From Lachnospiraceae bacterium UBA2734 (GTDB lineage: Bacteria; Bacillota; Clostridia; Lachnospirales; Lachnospiraceae): a DNA stretch of 17,496 nt. Made by a program: the position numbers and the translations under genes. Below are positions 1 to 6,987 of this stretch, in pieces. A model generated the notes under the pieces. It saw only the letters and a list, made by a program, of their open reading frames with translations, was not told the DNA's origin and ran no database searches. The stretch spans positions 1 through 17,496 of the forward strand of contig DEKA01000018.1 in the NCBI GenBank assembly GCA_002353635.1, written 5' to 3'. How positions within the stretch are numbered: position 1 is the stretch's first letter; every line of letters begins with the position of its first letter.

Positions 1-97
1 GCTGAACAAAATGTGCGGGGAGCCCGCGGAAGTCAGCCACAGAGCGCGAGAACAGAGATTGTGGCTGAACAAAAGGCCGTGCAGTACGGCTGAAGCC
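1..97. repeat. Short palindromic repeats upstream of hypD
   Basis: No convincing gene is seen in positions 1-176. The stretch holds two related units that both begin with GCTGAACAAAA (1-11 and 64-74). Each unit encloses a small perfect hairpin: GCGGG/CCCGC at 15-27 and GCCGT/ACGGC at 76-90. The first unit ends with TCAGCC and the second with AGCC, so the unit ends can pair with their starts. This resembles REP-like intergenic palindromes rather than the end of a coding region. I looked for a HypC C-terminus in all three forward frames and found none. The remainder up to 176 contains only the hypD ribosome binding site. Confidence 0.5.
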
Positions 98-176
98 ATT
101 GCTTTCAGGAATTTGGGAATATGGGAGAAATGGAAGGCATGGGCATAGGATCTGTCAACAGATTGGAGGACCTCTG

Positions 177-1304
177 ATGAGTGACAATAAGAAGGCGCCG
201 CAGGCACTGGAGGGCAAAAAACCGAAGGCACTGGGAAGCAAAAAGCCGCAGGCACTGGAAAAAGCCGTGGCGTTTTTGAAAAACTACGACGGCCCGGATG
301 TGCGGATCATGGAAGTCTGCGGCACGCATACACATGAGATTTTCCGCCAGGGCGTCCGGAACATGTTATCGCCCCGGATTCATATGATCTCGGGGCCGGG
401 ATGTCCTGTGTGCGTGACGGATGTCGGCTTTATTGACGAGGCAGTGTGGCTTGCGCAGGAGAAGGGCTGCACAATATTGACATTCGGCGATCTTGTCCGC
501 GTACCGGGAACATCCATGTCCCTGCAGCTCGCCCGCGCAAAGGGCGCCCGCGTGAAGACGGTCTATTCGCCGCAGGATGCAGAAGATTACGCCCGCGAGC
601 ATCAGGATGAGGAGTGCGTATTCCTTTCCGTGGGATTTGAGACGACGACGCCGGGCTCTTGCATTGCACTTCGCAAGGCGCGGGAGGATGGCATCACAAA
701 CTTCAGTCTCTTGACGGCGAACAAGACGATGCCGGCGGCATATATGGCCATGAAGGATTCGACGGACCTCTTTCTCTATCCGGGTCATGTGCATGCGATT
801 ACAGGCCTCTCCGTGCCGGAGCAGCTCGCCAAAGACGGACTGGCATCCGGCGTCTGCGCTGGCTTTACCGCGCGCGAGCTGGTGACTGCAATCGCAATCG
901 GCGTGAAGAAATTCAACGAGGGAAAGCCCTTCTTTGTGAATGCTTATCCCAGAGTCGTGAAGGAAGAGGGACAGCCCGCCGCACGCGAGCTGGTCAACAG
1001 CGTGATGGAGCCGTGCGACGCGTTGTGGCGCGGCATCGGCATGATTGAAAACTCCGGCATGCGCCTGCGCGCAGAATACCGCGACATGGACGCGCGGTAT
1101 AAGTACCAGATTCCGAAGATGGAGGGCAGAGCCAATCCCGCCTGTCAGTGCGGGAGAGTCCTTACGGGAGCGATCACACCGAGGGAGTGCCCGCTGTTCG
1201 GAAAAGTCTGTACGCCGGAGCATCCGGTGGGCGCCTGCATGGTGTCCTCGGAAGGTGCCTGCAGCGCCTTCTATCTGTACGGGACGGAGACGCCGGAAGA
1301 ATAA
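177..1304 (+). CDS. hypD: Hydrogenase maturation factor HypD
   Basis: HypD is the Fe-S scaffold that, with HypC, assembles the Fe(CN)2CO unit of [NiFe] hydrogenases in the cytoplasm. The 375-aa product carries the family motifs: the catalytic CGTHTH loop (Cys48), GPGCPVC (Cys76 and Cys79), GFETT, and a C-terminal cysteine-rich [4Fe-4S] region with CQCG, RECPLFGKVC and further cysteines near the end. An upstream in-frame start at 99 exists, but the ATG at 177 is preferred because GGAGG lies 7 nt before it and the upstream peptide matches no HypD feature. The first 30 residues are an unusual lysine-rich extension made of three similar units (KKAPQALEG, KKPKALGS, KKPQALEK). It is the first gene of an eight-gene run. 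No hypC, hypA or hypB is visible, so partners must lie outside the window. Identity is near certain. Confidence 0.97.
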   Translation: MSDNKKAPQALEGKKPKALGSKKPQALEKAVAFLKNYDGPDVRIMEVCGTHTHEIFRQGVRNMLSPRIHMISGPGCPVCVTDVGFIDEAVWLAQEKGCTILTFGDLVRVPGTSMSLQLARAKGARVKTVYSPQDAEDYAREHQDEECVFLSVGFETTTPGSCIALRKAREDGITNFSLLTANKTMPAAYMAMKDSTDLFLYPGHVHAITGLSVPEQLAKDGLASGVCAGFTARELVTAIAIGVKKFNEGKPFFVNAYPRVVKEEGQPAARELVNSVMEPCDALWRGIGMIENSGMRLRAEYRDMDARYKYQIPKMEGRANPACQCGRVLTGAITPRECPLFGKVCTPEHPVGACMVSSEGACSAFYLYGTETPEE

Positions 1305-1316
1305 ACCCCGAGATTG

Positions 1317-1392
1317 AGGTTAGCGAATCGATGCGCAGCAGTACGCACGGGACATCCTCTGCGCGACGCCCTTGATACCGTAAAAGACGCGG
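1317..1392. repeat. 76-bp intergenic repeat, copy 1 (before hypE)
   Basis: This stretch aligns without gaps to 2538-2613, with 9 differences in 76 positions by hand count, all transitions. It starts AGGTTAGCGAATCGATGC and ends near GACGCGG. It lies between hypD and hypE, just ahead of the hypE ribosome binding site. Short readings through the two copies give similar peptides, but these frames do not continue into any recognisable domain, so I treat it as non-coding. Confidence 0.9.
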
Positions 1393-1446
1393 AATGGAGA
1401 TACCGGAGGAATGACCCGCGCGTCAGAATATTCAGGAGTGATAGAT

Positions 1447-2451
1447 ATGAACGATACTGTAACACTTGCGCACGGCGCCGGCGGCAAACAGACCGCGGAG
1501 CTGATCAGCAGAGTTTTCAAAGAGCATTTTAATAACCCATATTTCACGGCGGACGACGCATCCGTCCTTCCCGCACCGACAGGAAAGATTGCCATGACGA
1601 CAGATGGCTTTATCGTATCGCCGGCCTTTTTCCCCGGCGGCAACATCGGCAAGCTCTCCGTCTGCGGCACGGTGAATGATCTCACCTGCATGGGCGCAAA
1701 GCCCCTGTATATGACCTGTGCCTTCGTCATCGAGGAGGGCTTTGCCATGGCTGACCTCGAGAAGATCGCAGCCGCTATGGAAGAGACAGCCAAAGAGGTC
1801 GGCGTCGTCATCGTGGCCGGCGACACGAAGGTTGCCGGCAGAGGACAGGTCGATGGGTGTTTTATCACGACGACAGGCGTGGGCCAGGTGATGGACGGCA
1901 TCCAGACCTCCGGGCGATTTGCGGCCCCCGGCGATGCCGTCATCGTGACCGGCGATATCGGCCGTCACGGCACAGCCATTCTCCTTGCCCGCGACGAATA
2001 CGGAATAGAAGCGGACGTAAAGACAGACTGTGCACCGCTCTGGAATCCCATCCATGCGCTTCTCACCGAGGTGCCGGATGTGCACGTTATCCGGGACGCA
2101 ACGAGAGGCGGTGTCGGCACAGTCCTCTATGAAATCGCAAAGGAAGCCGGCGTCGGCATCGCAATTGAGCGGGAGAAAATTCCGGTGACAGAGGGCGTCC
2201 TCGGCGTCACGGGCATGCTGGGCCTCGAGCCGCTCTATCTCGCCTGCGAGGGAACTATGGTTGTTTTCGTGCCGATGGAGCACGCACAGAAGGCGATCGA
2301 CGTCCTGCGGCAGCAGGCTCACACACACGGTGCCGCCGTCATCGGACAGGTCCAGGCTGAAAATAAGGGCCGCGTCATCATACAGACACAGCTCGGTGCA
2401 AGGACTTTCCTGCCGGAACCTGGAAACGAGCTGCTGCCGAGGATCTGCTGA
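1447..2451 (+). CDS. hypE: Hydrogenase maturation factor HypE
   Basis: HypE dehydrates the carbamoyl group that HypF places on its C-terminal cysteine, using ATP, to give a thiocyanate that supplies cyanide to the HypC-HypD iron complex. The 334-aa product has the N-terminal AHGAGGK motif of the family, the AIR-synthase (PurM-like) fold pattern including GDTKV and RDATRGG, and the diagnostic C-terminal PRIC with the modified cysteine as the last residue. The open frame extends back to 1411, but AGGAG 8 nt before the ATG at 1447 and the family N-terminus fix this start. It follows hypD across the 76-bp repeat, and hypF lies at the far end of the same run. A complete and normal HypE implies that the cyanide-making pathway is functional here. 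Confidence 0.97.
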   Translation: MNDTVTLAHGAGGKQTAELISRVFKEHFNNPYFTADDASVLPAPTGKIAMTTDGFIVSPAFFPGGNIGKLSVCGTVNDLTCMGAKPLYMTCAFVIEEGFAMADLEKIAAAMEETAKEVGVVIVAGDTKVAGRGQVDGCFITTTGVGQVMDGIQTSGRFAAPGDAVIVTGDIGRHGTAILLARDEYGIEADVKTDCAPLWNPIHALLTEVPDVHVIRDATRGGVGTVLYEIAKEAGVGIAIEREKIPVTEGVLGVTGMLGLEPLYLACEGTMVVFVPMEHAQKAIDVLRQQAHTHGAAVIGQVQAENKGRVIIQTQLGARTFLPEPGNELLPRIC

Positions 2452-2458
2452 TCCTATT

Positions 2459-2485
2459 GGCAAAACCGCCTGCGCGGATTTCGCC
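2459..2485. repeat. 27-bp hairpin repeat, copy 1
   Basis: Just after the hypE stop lies a stem-loop with arms GGCAAAACCGC and GCGGATTTCGCC around a 4-nt loop. The same 27-nt element, with arms GGCGAAACCGC and GCGGATTTCGCC in its best form, occurs at 17398-17424 and 17456-17482. There is no T-run after it, so it is not a standard terminator. It is best read as a dispersed palindromic element. Confidence 0.8.
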
Positions 2486-2537
2486 TCAGTTAGAGAGGCA
2501 GAGTGCGGAGGAGGGCCCGTGCGTTTCTGCGAGCTTA

Positions 2538-2613
2538 AGGTTAGCGAATCGATGCACAGCAGTACGCACGGGACATCCTCCGTGCGATGCCCTTGGTGCC
2601 GCAAAGAACGCGG
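2538..2613. repeat. 76-bp intergenic repeat, copy 2 (before the TM1266 gene)
   Basis: This is the second copy of the repeat at 1317-1392. Here it is part of a larger dyad: CCCGTGCGT at 2516-2524 is a perfect inverted match to ACGCACGGG at 2564-2572, with CTGC/GCAG inside. Copy 1 lacks the left arm. The copy ends about 17 nt before the start codon of the next gene, so it forms most of that gene's leader. Confidence 0.88.
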
Positions 2614-2630
2614 CACGGGAAGGAAAGCAT

Positions 2631-2882
2631 ATGGAGCAGACATCAAGAGTGGCGGCGATGTCCATCATCATCGAAAATCCGGACGCTGTGGAGGAAGTCA
2701 ACAAAATCCTGCACGAGGGCCGGGAGTATATCATCGGCCGGATGGGCGTTCCCTACCGCCAGAAGAATGTGAACATCATCACGATTGTGCTCGATGCGCC
2801 GCAGCCCGTCACTTCCGGGATTTCAGGCAGGATCGGCAAACTTCCGGGCGTCTTTGTCAAGACAGTCTATTCAAATGTTTAA
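2631..2882 (+). CDS. TM1266-family iron-only hydrogenase system putative regulator
   Basis: This 83-aa protein has the pattern of the small ACT/NikR-C-like family typified by Thermotoga TM1266, which is normally encoded beside [FeFe]-hydrogenase maturation genes. The family signature is visible as an opening beta strand (VAAMSIIIE), a helix over EEVNKILHEGREYIIGRMGVPY, a second strand NIITIVLD and a closing GKLPGVFVKTVYS. The role is presumed regulatory or ligand sensing; no DNA-binding domain is seen and the biochemical function is not established. The frame stays open back to 2457, but that part runs through the intergenic repeats, so I choose the ATG at 2631 with GGGAAGGA a few bases upstream. 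It ends 11 nt before the first nitrogenase-like gene, indicating one transcript. Its presence ties the nitrogenase-like pair to the [FeFe] hydrogenase system rather than to nitrogen fixation. Confidence 0.88.
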   Translation: MEQTSRVAAMSIIIENPDAVEEVNKILHEGREYIIGRMGVPYRQKNVNIITIVLDAPQPVTSGISGRIGKLPGVFVKTVYSNV

Positions 2883-2893
2883 GGGTGATTGAA

Positions 2894-4288
2894 ATGCTGA
2901 TTCCGCTCGTTCCGCAAGGCGGTGAACATGACAATGTCATAAAAATAAAAGATGCGAAGGCGGGAAAAACCTTCCCCTGGCGCCTCGAGTACAACTGCCC
3001 GGTACATGAACACTGGAACATCGTACACACGGGTATGCTCATTCCGGAGTGCCGGCAGGTCTACATCTGCCCGGACAACTGCCTGCGCGGCGTCATCATG
3101 ACAGCGCAGGAGATGGGCGCGTTGGACCGCATCTCCTCGGTCATGCCGGATGAGCGGGAGATCAGCGGCGGGAGCCTTGAGGCGATTACGATTGAGGGCG
3201 TCACAGACGTTCTGCACAAGGTGAAAAAGCGCCCCCGCGCCGTGCAGCTCTTTCCGGTCTGCACACATCATCTGCTGGGCTGCGATATGCGCTACATCGA
3301 AGACGAGATCGAGAAGAGGTTTCCGGACATCGACTTCATGGAGTGCTTCATGGATCCCGTCTGTCAGAAGCTCACGACGACGCCGGAGCAGAGGCAGCGC
3401 TTTCAGATGATGAAGGTGCTGGCCGATCACCCGCAGGACGAAGATCTCTCCAGTGTCACCATGTTGGGCGAGAATCTGCGCGTGCAGGAGAGCGATCTCA
3501 CACAGCTCCTTGCGCAGGAAGGACTGGAACTGCGGCAGGTCCAGGACTGCAGAACATATGATGAGTACCTTTCTCTAGGGGCTTCTTTTCTGTGGCTGAC
3601 AAGGTCGCCTCTCTCAGCCTATGGCCTGAAGAAGGCCGCAGATCTTGCGGGCAGGAGAAGCCTGTATATGCCGGCGGCGATCCGGGCGGATGAGATTGAG
3701 GCACAGGAGAAGGCCCTCCTTGAACAGGTTTACCTCGCACGCGGAATGAAGGAAGAGGAGGCTGCCGGGAGAGCAGCGGAGCGCGCGGCAGTTGTCAGAG
3801 AAAAGGAAGAGGAGAGAACGCAGGAGCTCTGCAGAGAGACACTTCATGCCGTCGGAGATCTGCCGGTTTATCTCGATTATGTGGGCATTCCAAGGCCTCT
3901 TGGCTTCGCGAGGTTTCTCCTTGAACATGGATTTCGTGTGCAGAGGGTGATTGCGGACGGGATCAGCCCCGAAGAGGCAGAGGATCTTTCTTTCGTTCAG
4001 GCCCATTACCCCGATCTTGAGGTAATGTCGTCGCAGGCCCCGGCCTCTCTCTATGAGAGGGAGCGGATGAACATCCGGGAGAAGATGCTGGCTATCGGGC
4101 CGAAGGCGGCTTATTTTACCGGGAGCCCTTATTTTGTCAACGTGATCGAGCAGGACGGCGCCACGGGATTTCTTGGTGTTCAGCATATCCTGCGGCTCAT
4201 GCAGCAGGCGGTTCTGCAGCCAAAGAACAATGAGATTGTGACGGGCAAGGGCTTAGGGCTGCCGGGGGTGTGGGAGGTGAGCAGATGA
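2894..4288 (+). CDS. Nitrogenase component 1-like protein, NifD/NifE-type subunit
   Basis: The 464-aa product reads as a divergent member of the nitrogenase component 1 (NifDKEN/BchNB) superfamily. Three cysteines sit at spacings like the NifD P-cluster ligands (62, 88, 154): Cys35 (YNCPVH), Cys63 (CPDNCLRG) and Cys123 (VCTHHLLGCD). By eye alignment, the FeMo-cofactor ligands are not kept: the region of NifD Cys275 reads LWLTRSPLSAYG and the region of His442 reads EQDGATGFLG. Extra cysteines occur at 53, 59, 130, 151 and 157. A charged helical stretch (about residues 265-312, rich in Glu, Lys and Arg) is an unusual insert. The ATG at 2894 has AAGGGTGA upstream; the open frame back to 2261 overlaps hypE and is spurious. 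The stop overlaps the next start by ATGA, so the two genes are translationally coupled and probably form a heteromer. Enzyme or cofactor scaffold cannot be decided. No NifH-like partner is present. Confidence 0.82.
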   Translation: MLIPLVPQGGEHDNVIKIKDAKAGKTFPWRLEYNCPVHEHWNIVHTGMLIPECRQVYICPDNCLRGVIMTAQEMGALDRISSVMPDEREISGGSLEAITIEGVTDVLHKVKKRPRAVQLFPVCTHHLLGCDMRYIEDEIEKRFPDIDFMECFMDPVCQKLTTTPEQRQRFQMMKVLADHPQDEDLSSVTMLGENLRVQESDLTQLLAQEGLELRQVQDCRTYDEYLSLGASFLWLTRSPLSAYGLKKAADLAGRRSLYMPAAIRADEIEAQEKALLEQVYLARGMKEEEAAGRAAERAAVVREKEEERTQELCRETLHAVGDLPVYLDYVGIPRPLGFARFLLEHGFRVQRVIADGISPEEAEDLSFVQAHYPDLEVMSSQAPASLYERERMNIREKMLAIGPKAAYFTGSPYFVNVIEQDGATGFLGVQHILRLMQQAVLQPKNNEIVTGKGLGLPGVWEVSR

Positions 4289-5724
4289 GAGAGACCTACC
4301 GGGTTCTGCCCGTCTATGCGGGAGATGTCTCCGGCATCGCGGGCGCCCTGTATGAGCTGGGCGGTATGACGGTGATCCATGACCCGTCCGGCTGCAATTC
4401 GACGTACAACACGCACGACGAGCTGCGCTGGTACAAGGAGCCCTCGGCGATTTTTATTTCCGGACTGAATATGCGGGATGCCGTCCTTGGAAACGATAAG
4501 AAGTTCATTGACGACACGCTCGAGGCTGCCGCCTCTCTTCCGCAAAAGCCCGCCTTCATTGCACTGTGCAACTCACCGCTCCCGTGGCTGAACGGGACAG
4601 ATTTTCACGCGCTTTCGCGGATCATTGAAAATAAGAGCGGAATCCCCACCTTTTATGTGTCCTCGAACGGCTGCCGCGATTATGCGGAGGGCGCGGGGAG
4701 AGCATTTCTCTCGCTCCTTGAGAAGTTTGACGGTGAGCTGCGGGAGAAAGCGGCAGGGCACCAGTCCGTGAGAGCGGCCGGGAAGAATATCACCGTAAAC
4801 GTCATCGGTATGATGCCTCTTGATTTTGCTCATCCGGAGAGCCTGCGTTCTCTTAAAGAGAGAATGGCGAAAAACGGCTTTGCCATACAGAGCGTCTTCG
4901 CGCAGACAGACGGCACCAGTGAGGATCTTCTCGCGGATATTCTCTCTTCTTCAGCGGCGGATGTCTCTCTCGTCCTCTCGACTTCCGGCATCCCCGCGGC
5001 GCAGTATCTGAAGGCACATTACGGCGTGCCGTTTGTGGTGGGTGTGCCGCTCGAGGAAGATGATCCGGTGTTTGAACAGCTGCGGAGGGCTGCTGCGGGA
5101 CTGAATTATGAGGCCTGTCTGTATACGGCGGGAAAGGACAACATGCCGACCATCCATTCTCAAGGAGCTTCGGATTGTGCGCACACAGCGGACAATAAAA
5201 ACCGCCCGGAGAATGGTCAGACGGATACCGCATCACAGTGTATCGCCGTTCTCTCCGAGCCTGTCCTTGCGGGATCACTTGCTTCTCTCCTTGAGAGAAG
5301 GACCGGCAGAAAAGTCCTTGTGATCAACCCGCTGGAGGGACGCGTGTGGAATGGACATGAAACTAGAGCCCACAGCAGCAGACGCCTTGCATCTGAGAAA
5401 AAAGCCGCTCTGGCCGATCCGCTGCCTGAGGATCGCACACGGCAGGCTGCAGGCAGATCGGCAGGTACTTTTGATGACAGTATCCAGATCCTCCGGCCGG
5501 GAGATCTCTCCCTCTTCGGCGAGGAGGAGATGGAGGGGGGAATCGCGGCGGCCGGCGTGCGTGAGATTTACTGCGATCCGATGTATGCGGAGATATTTTC
5601 AGAAGGGATTACGCTCCGGCCGATGCCGACGCTGGCACTGTCCGGGAGGGTATACAGGAACACGTTCATCAATTATTTTGACACCGCAAGTGTGGAGGCG
5701 TTAATCAGCCATGAACATGAATGA
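4285..5724 (+). CDS. Nitrogenase component 1-like protein, NifK/NifN-type subunit
   Basis: The 479-aa product is a second nitrogenase component 1 family protein. HDPSGC (Cys37) corresponds to the HGxxGC cluster motif, and ALCNSPLPWLNGTD (Cys95) to the second ligand; their spacing of 58 equals that of NifK Cys95 and Cys153. No equivalent of NifK Cys70 is present because the chain starts only about 36 residues before Cys37. With the partner's three cysteines this gives five candidate ligands, so a bridging [4Fe-4S] or a modified P-cluster is possible (inference). Residues about 285-320 and 355-400 are polar, low-complexity linkers that look like divergent inserts between Rossmann-like domains. 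The start at ATG 4285 has GGAGG 7 nt upstream and overlaps the previous stop by 4 nt; the in-frame GTG at 4270 lies in front of that site. The end overlaps hydF by 14 nt, embedding it in the maturation operon. Confidence 0.82.
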   Translation: MRETYRVLPVYAGDVSGIAGALYELGGMTVIHDPSGCNSTYNTHDELRWYKEPSAIFISGLNMRDAVLGNDKKFIDDTLEAAASLPQKPAFIALCNSPLPWLNGTDFHALSRIIENKSGIPTFYVSSNGCRDYAEGAGRAFLSLLEKFDGELREKAAGHQSVRAAGKNITVNVIGMMPLDFAHPESLRSLKERMAKNGFAIQSVFAQTDGTSEDLLADILSSSAADVSLVLSTSGIPAAQYLKAHYGVPFVVGVPLEEDDPVFEQLRRAAAGLNYEACLYTAGKDNMPTIHSQGASDCAHTADNKNRPENGQTDTASQCIAVLSEPVLAGSLASLLERRTGRKVLVINPLEGRVWNGHETRAHSSRRLASEKKAALADPLPEDRTRQAAGRSAGTFDDSIQILRPGDLSLFGEEEMEGGIAAAGVREIYCDPMYAEIFSEGITLRPMPTLALSGRVYRNTFINYFDTASVEALISHEHE

Positions 5725-6907
5725 GACACCGTCTTCGGAGAGAGTACAGATCGGATTTTTCGGCAGAAGAAATGCAGGCAAATCGAGCGTGATCAACCGC
5801 CTGACGGGGCAGAGCCTGACCATCGTCTCCGACATTCCGGGAACGACGACGGATCCGGTGCGCAAGGCAATGGAGATCCACGGACTCGGCCCCTGTGTGA
5901 TCATCGATACGGCCGGTATTGATGACGTCGGTGAGCTGGGCGCCCTCCGCGTCGAGAAAACAAGAGCCGTCATGGACCGCATCGACGTTGCCGTGCTCGT
6001 TGTCGGCGACGGACAGATCCGCGAGCAGGACCAGGAGATACTGGATCATTTCCATAAGAGCGGCGTTCCGGTCATTCTGTGCTGGAACCGACAGGATGTG
6101 GCCGTGCCGGAGAACATGCCCGCCGGTTCGGTTCTGATCTCCGCAAAGACCGGATTCGGGTTTGATGCTCTGGTGGAGCGCATCACCAAGGTTGCCACGG
6201 CGAAGATCAAGACGGCCGGCATCATGGAGGGCCTTATTGAAGAGGGCAATACCTTCATTCTTGTCATTCCGATGGACGCCGAGGCGCCGAAGGGCCGCAT
6301 CATCCTTCCGCAGCAGATGGTGCTGCACGAAATTCTTCTGCACCATGGAAAGGCTGTGGTCTGTCAGCCGGAGGAGCTCTCCGCAGCCCTCTCTGAAAAT
6401 CCCGGCACCAGGCTTGTGATCACTGACTCGCAGGCCTTCTACAGGATCAAGGACATCGTGCCGGAGGAGGTGCCGCTCACCTCTTTCTCGATCCTTCTCT
6501 CAAGATACCGCGGCTGTCTCCACAGTGCCGTGGACAGTGTAAAAACAATTGACGCCCTGCAGGATGGCGACCGCGTCCTCGTCTCCGAGGGCTGCACGCA
6601 CAAGAGAATCTGCGGCGACATCGGCTCCGTGAAAATACCTGCGCTCCTCAAAAAATATACCGGCAAGGAGCTCTCCATCGCCCTCTCTTCCGGCAGCACA
6701 TTTTCAGATGACCTTACGCCCTGTCGTCTTGTTATCCACTGCGGCGGGTGCGTTCTGAACGACCGCGAGATGCAGACGAGACAGGCTCTCGCGGCCTCCA
6801 TGGGCGTGCCGATGACGAATTATGGCATCGCGATTTCGTACATGAGAGGGATCCTCTGGAGATCCATCCGGTGCCTGCCGGAGTACAGGAACCGGGAAGG
6901 GATTTAA
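5711..6907 (+). CDS. hydF: [FeFe] hydrogenase maturation GTPase HydF
   Basis: HydF is the GTPase and Fe-S scaffold on which the two-iron subcluster of the H-cluster is completed before transfer to the hydrogenase. The 398-aa product shows the GTPase motifs GRRNAGKSS (18-26), TTTDPV (46-50), DTAG (66-69), NRQD (126-129, a variant of NKxD) and SAK (144-146). The C-terminal cluster-binding pattern is complete: Cys295-x-His297, 45 residues, then His343-Cys344-x-x-Cys347. It starts inside the end of the preceding nitrogenase-like gene, with GGAGG 12 nt upstream of the ATG; a second ATG two codons later is further from that site. Length and motifs are typical, so it should be functional. The overlap with a nitrogenase-like gene is the unusual aspect. 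Confidence 0.97.
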   Translation: MNMNETPSSERVQIGFFGRRNAGKSSVINRLTGQSLTIVSDIPGTTTDPVRKAMEIHGLGPCVIIDTAGIDDVGELGALRVEKTRAVMDRIDVAVLVVGDGQIREQDQEILDHFHKSGVPVILCWNRQDVAVPENMPAGSVLISAKTGFGFDALVERITKVATAKIKTAGIMEGLIEEGNTFILVIPMDAEAPKGRIILPQQMVLHEILLHHGKAVVCQPEELSAALSENPGTRLVITDSQAFYRIKDIVPEEVPLTSFSILLSRYRGCLHSAVDSVKTIDALQDGDRVLVSEGCTHKRICGDIGSVKIPALLKKYTGKELSIALSSGSTFSDDLTPCRLVIHCGGCVLNDREMQTRQALAASMGVPMTNYGIAISYMRGILWRSIRCLPEYRNREGI

Positions 6908-6987
6908 CAGGCGGGAGGCTTTATTTTCCATACAAAGCCCTGCGATTGGCAGATCACCCGTGAAAGAGGACACATAAGGACAGACGT

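Noticed and set aside
2..170. Open frame at the left edge as a possible HypC C-terminus
   Set aside because: None of the three frames resembles HypC, and the region is made of short palindromic repeats.
1432..2646. Long minus-strand open frame (404 aa) opposite hypE
   Set aside because: It mirrors a strongly supported hypE; cysteine/histidine-rich composition without domains is typical of an antisense shadow in GC-rich DNA.
2261..2893. Extension of the first nitrogenase-like reading frame back to 2261
   Set aside because: It overlaps hypE and the TM1266 gene in another frame, has no recognisable content, and the ATG at 2894 has a suitable ribosome binding site.
4285..5724. Reading the pair as a true nitrogenase for nitrogen fixation
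   Set aside because: No nifH, nifB or other nif genes are present, the FeMo-cofactor ligands appear absent, and the context is hydrogenase maturation.
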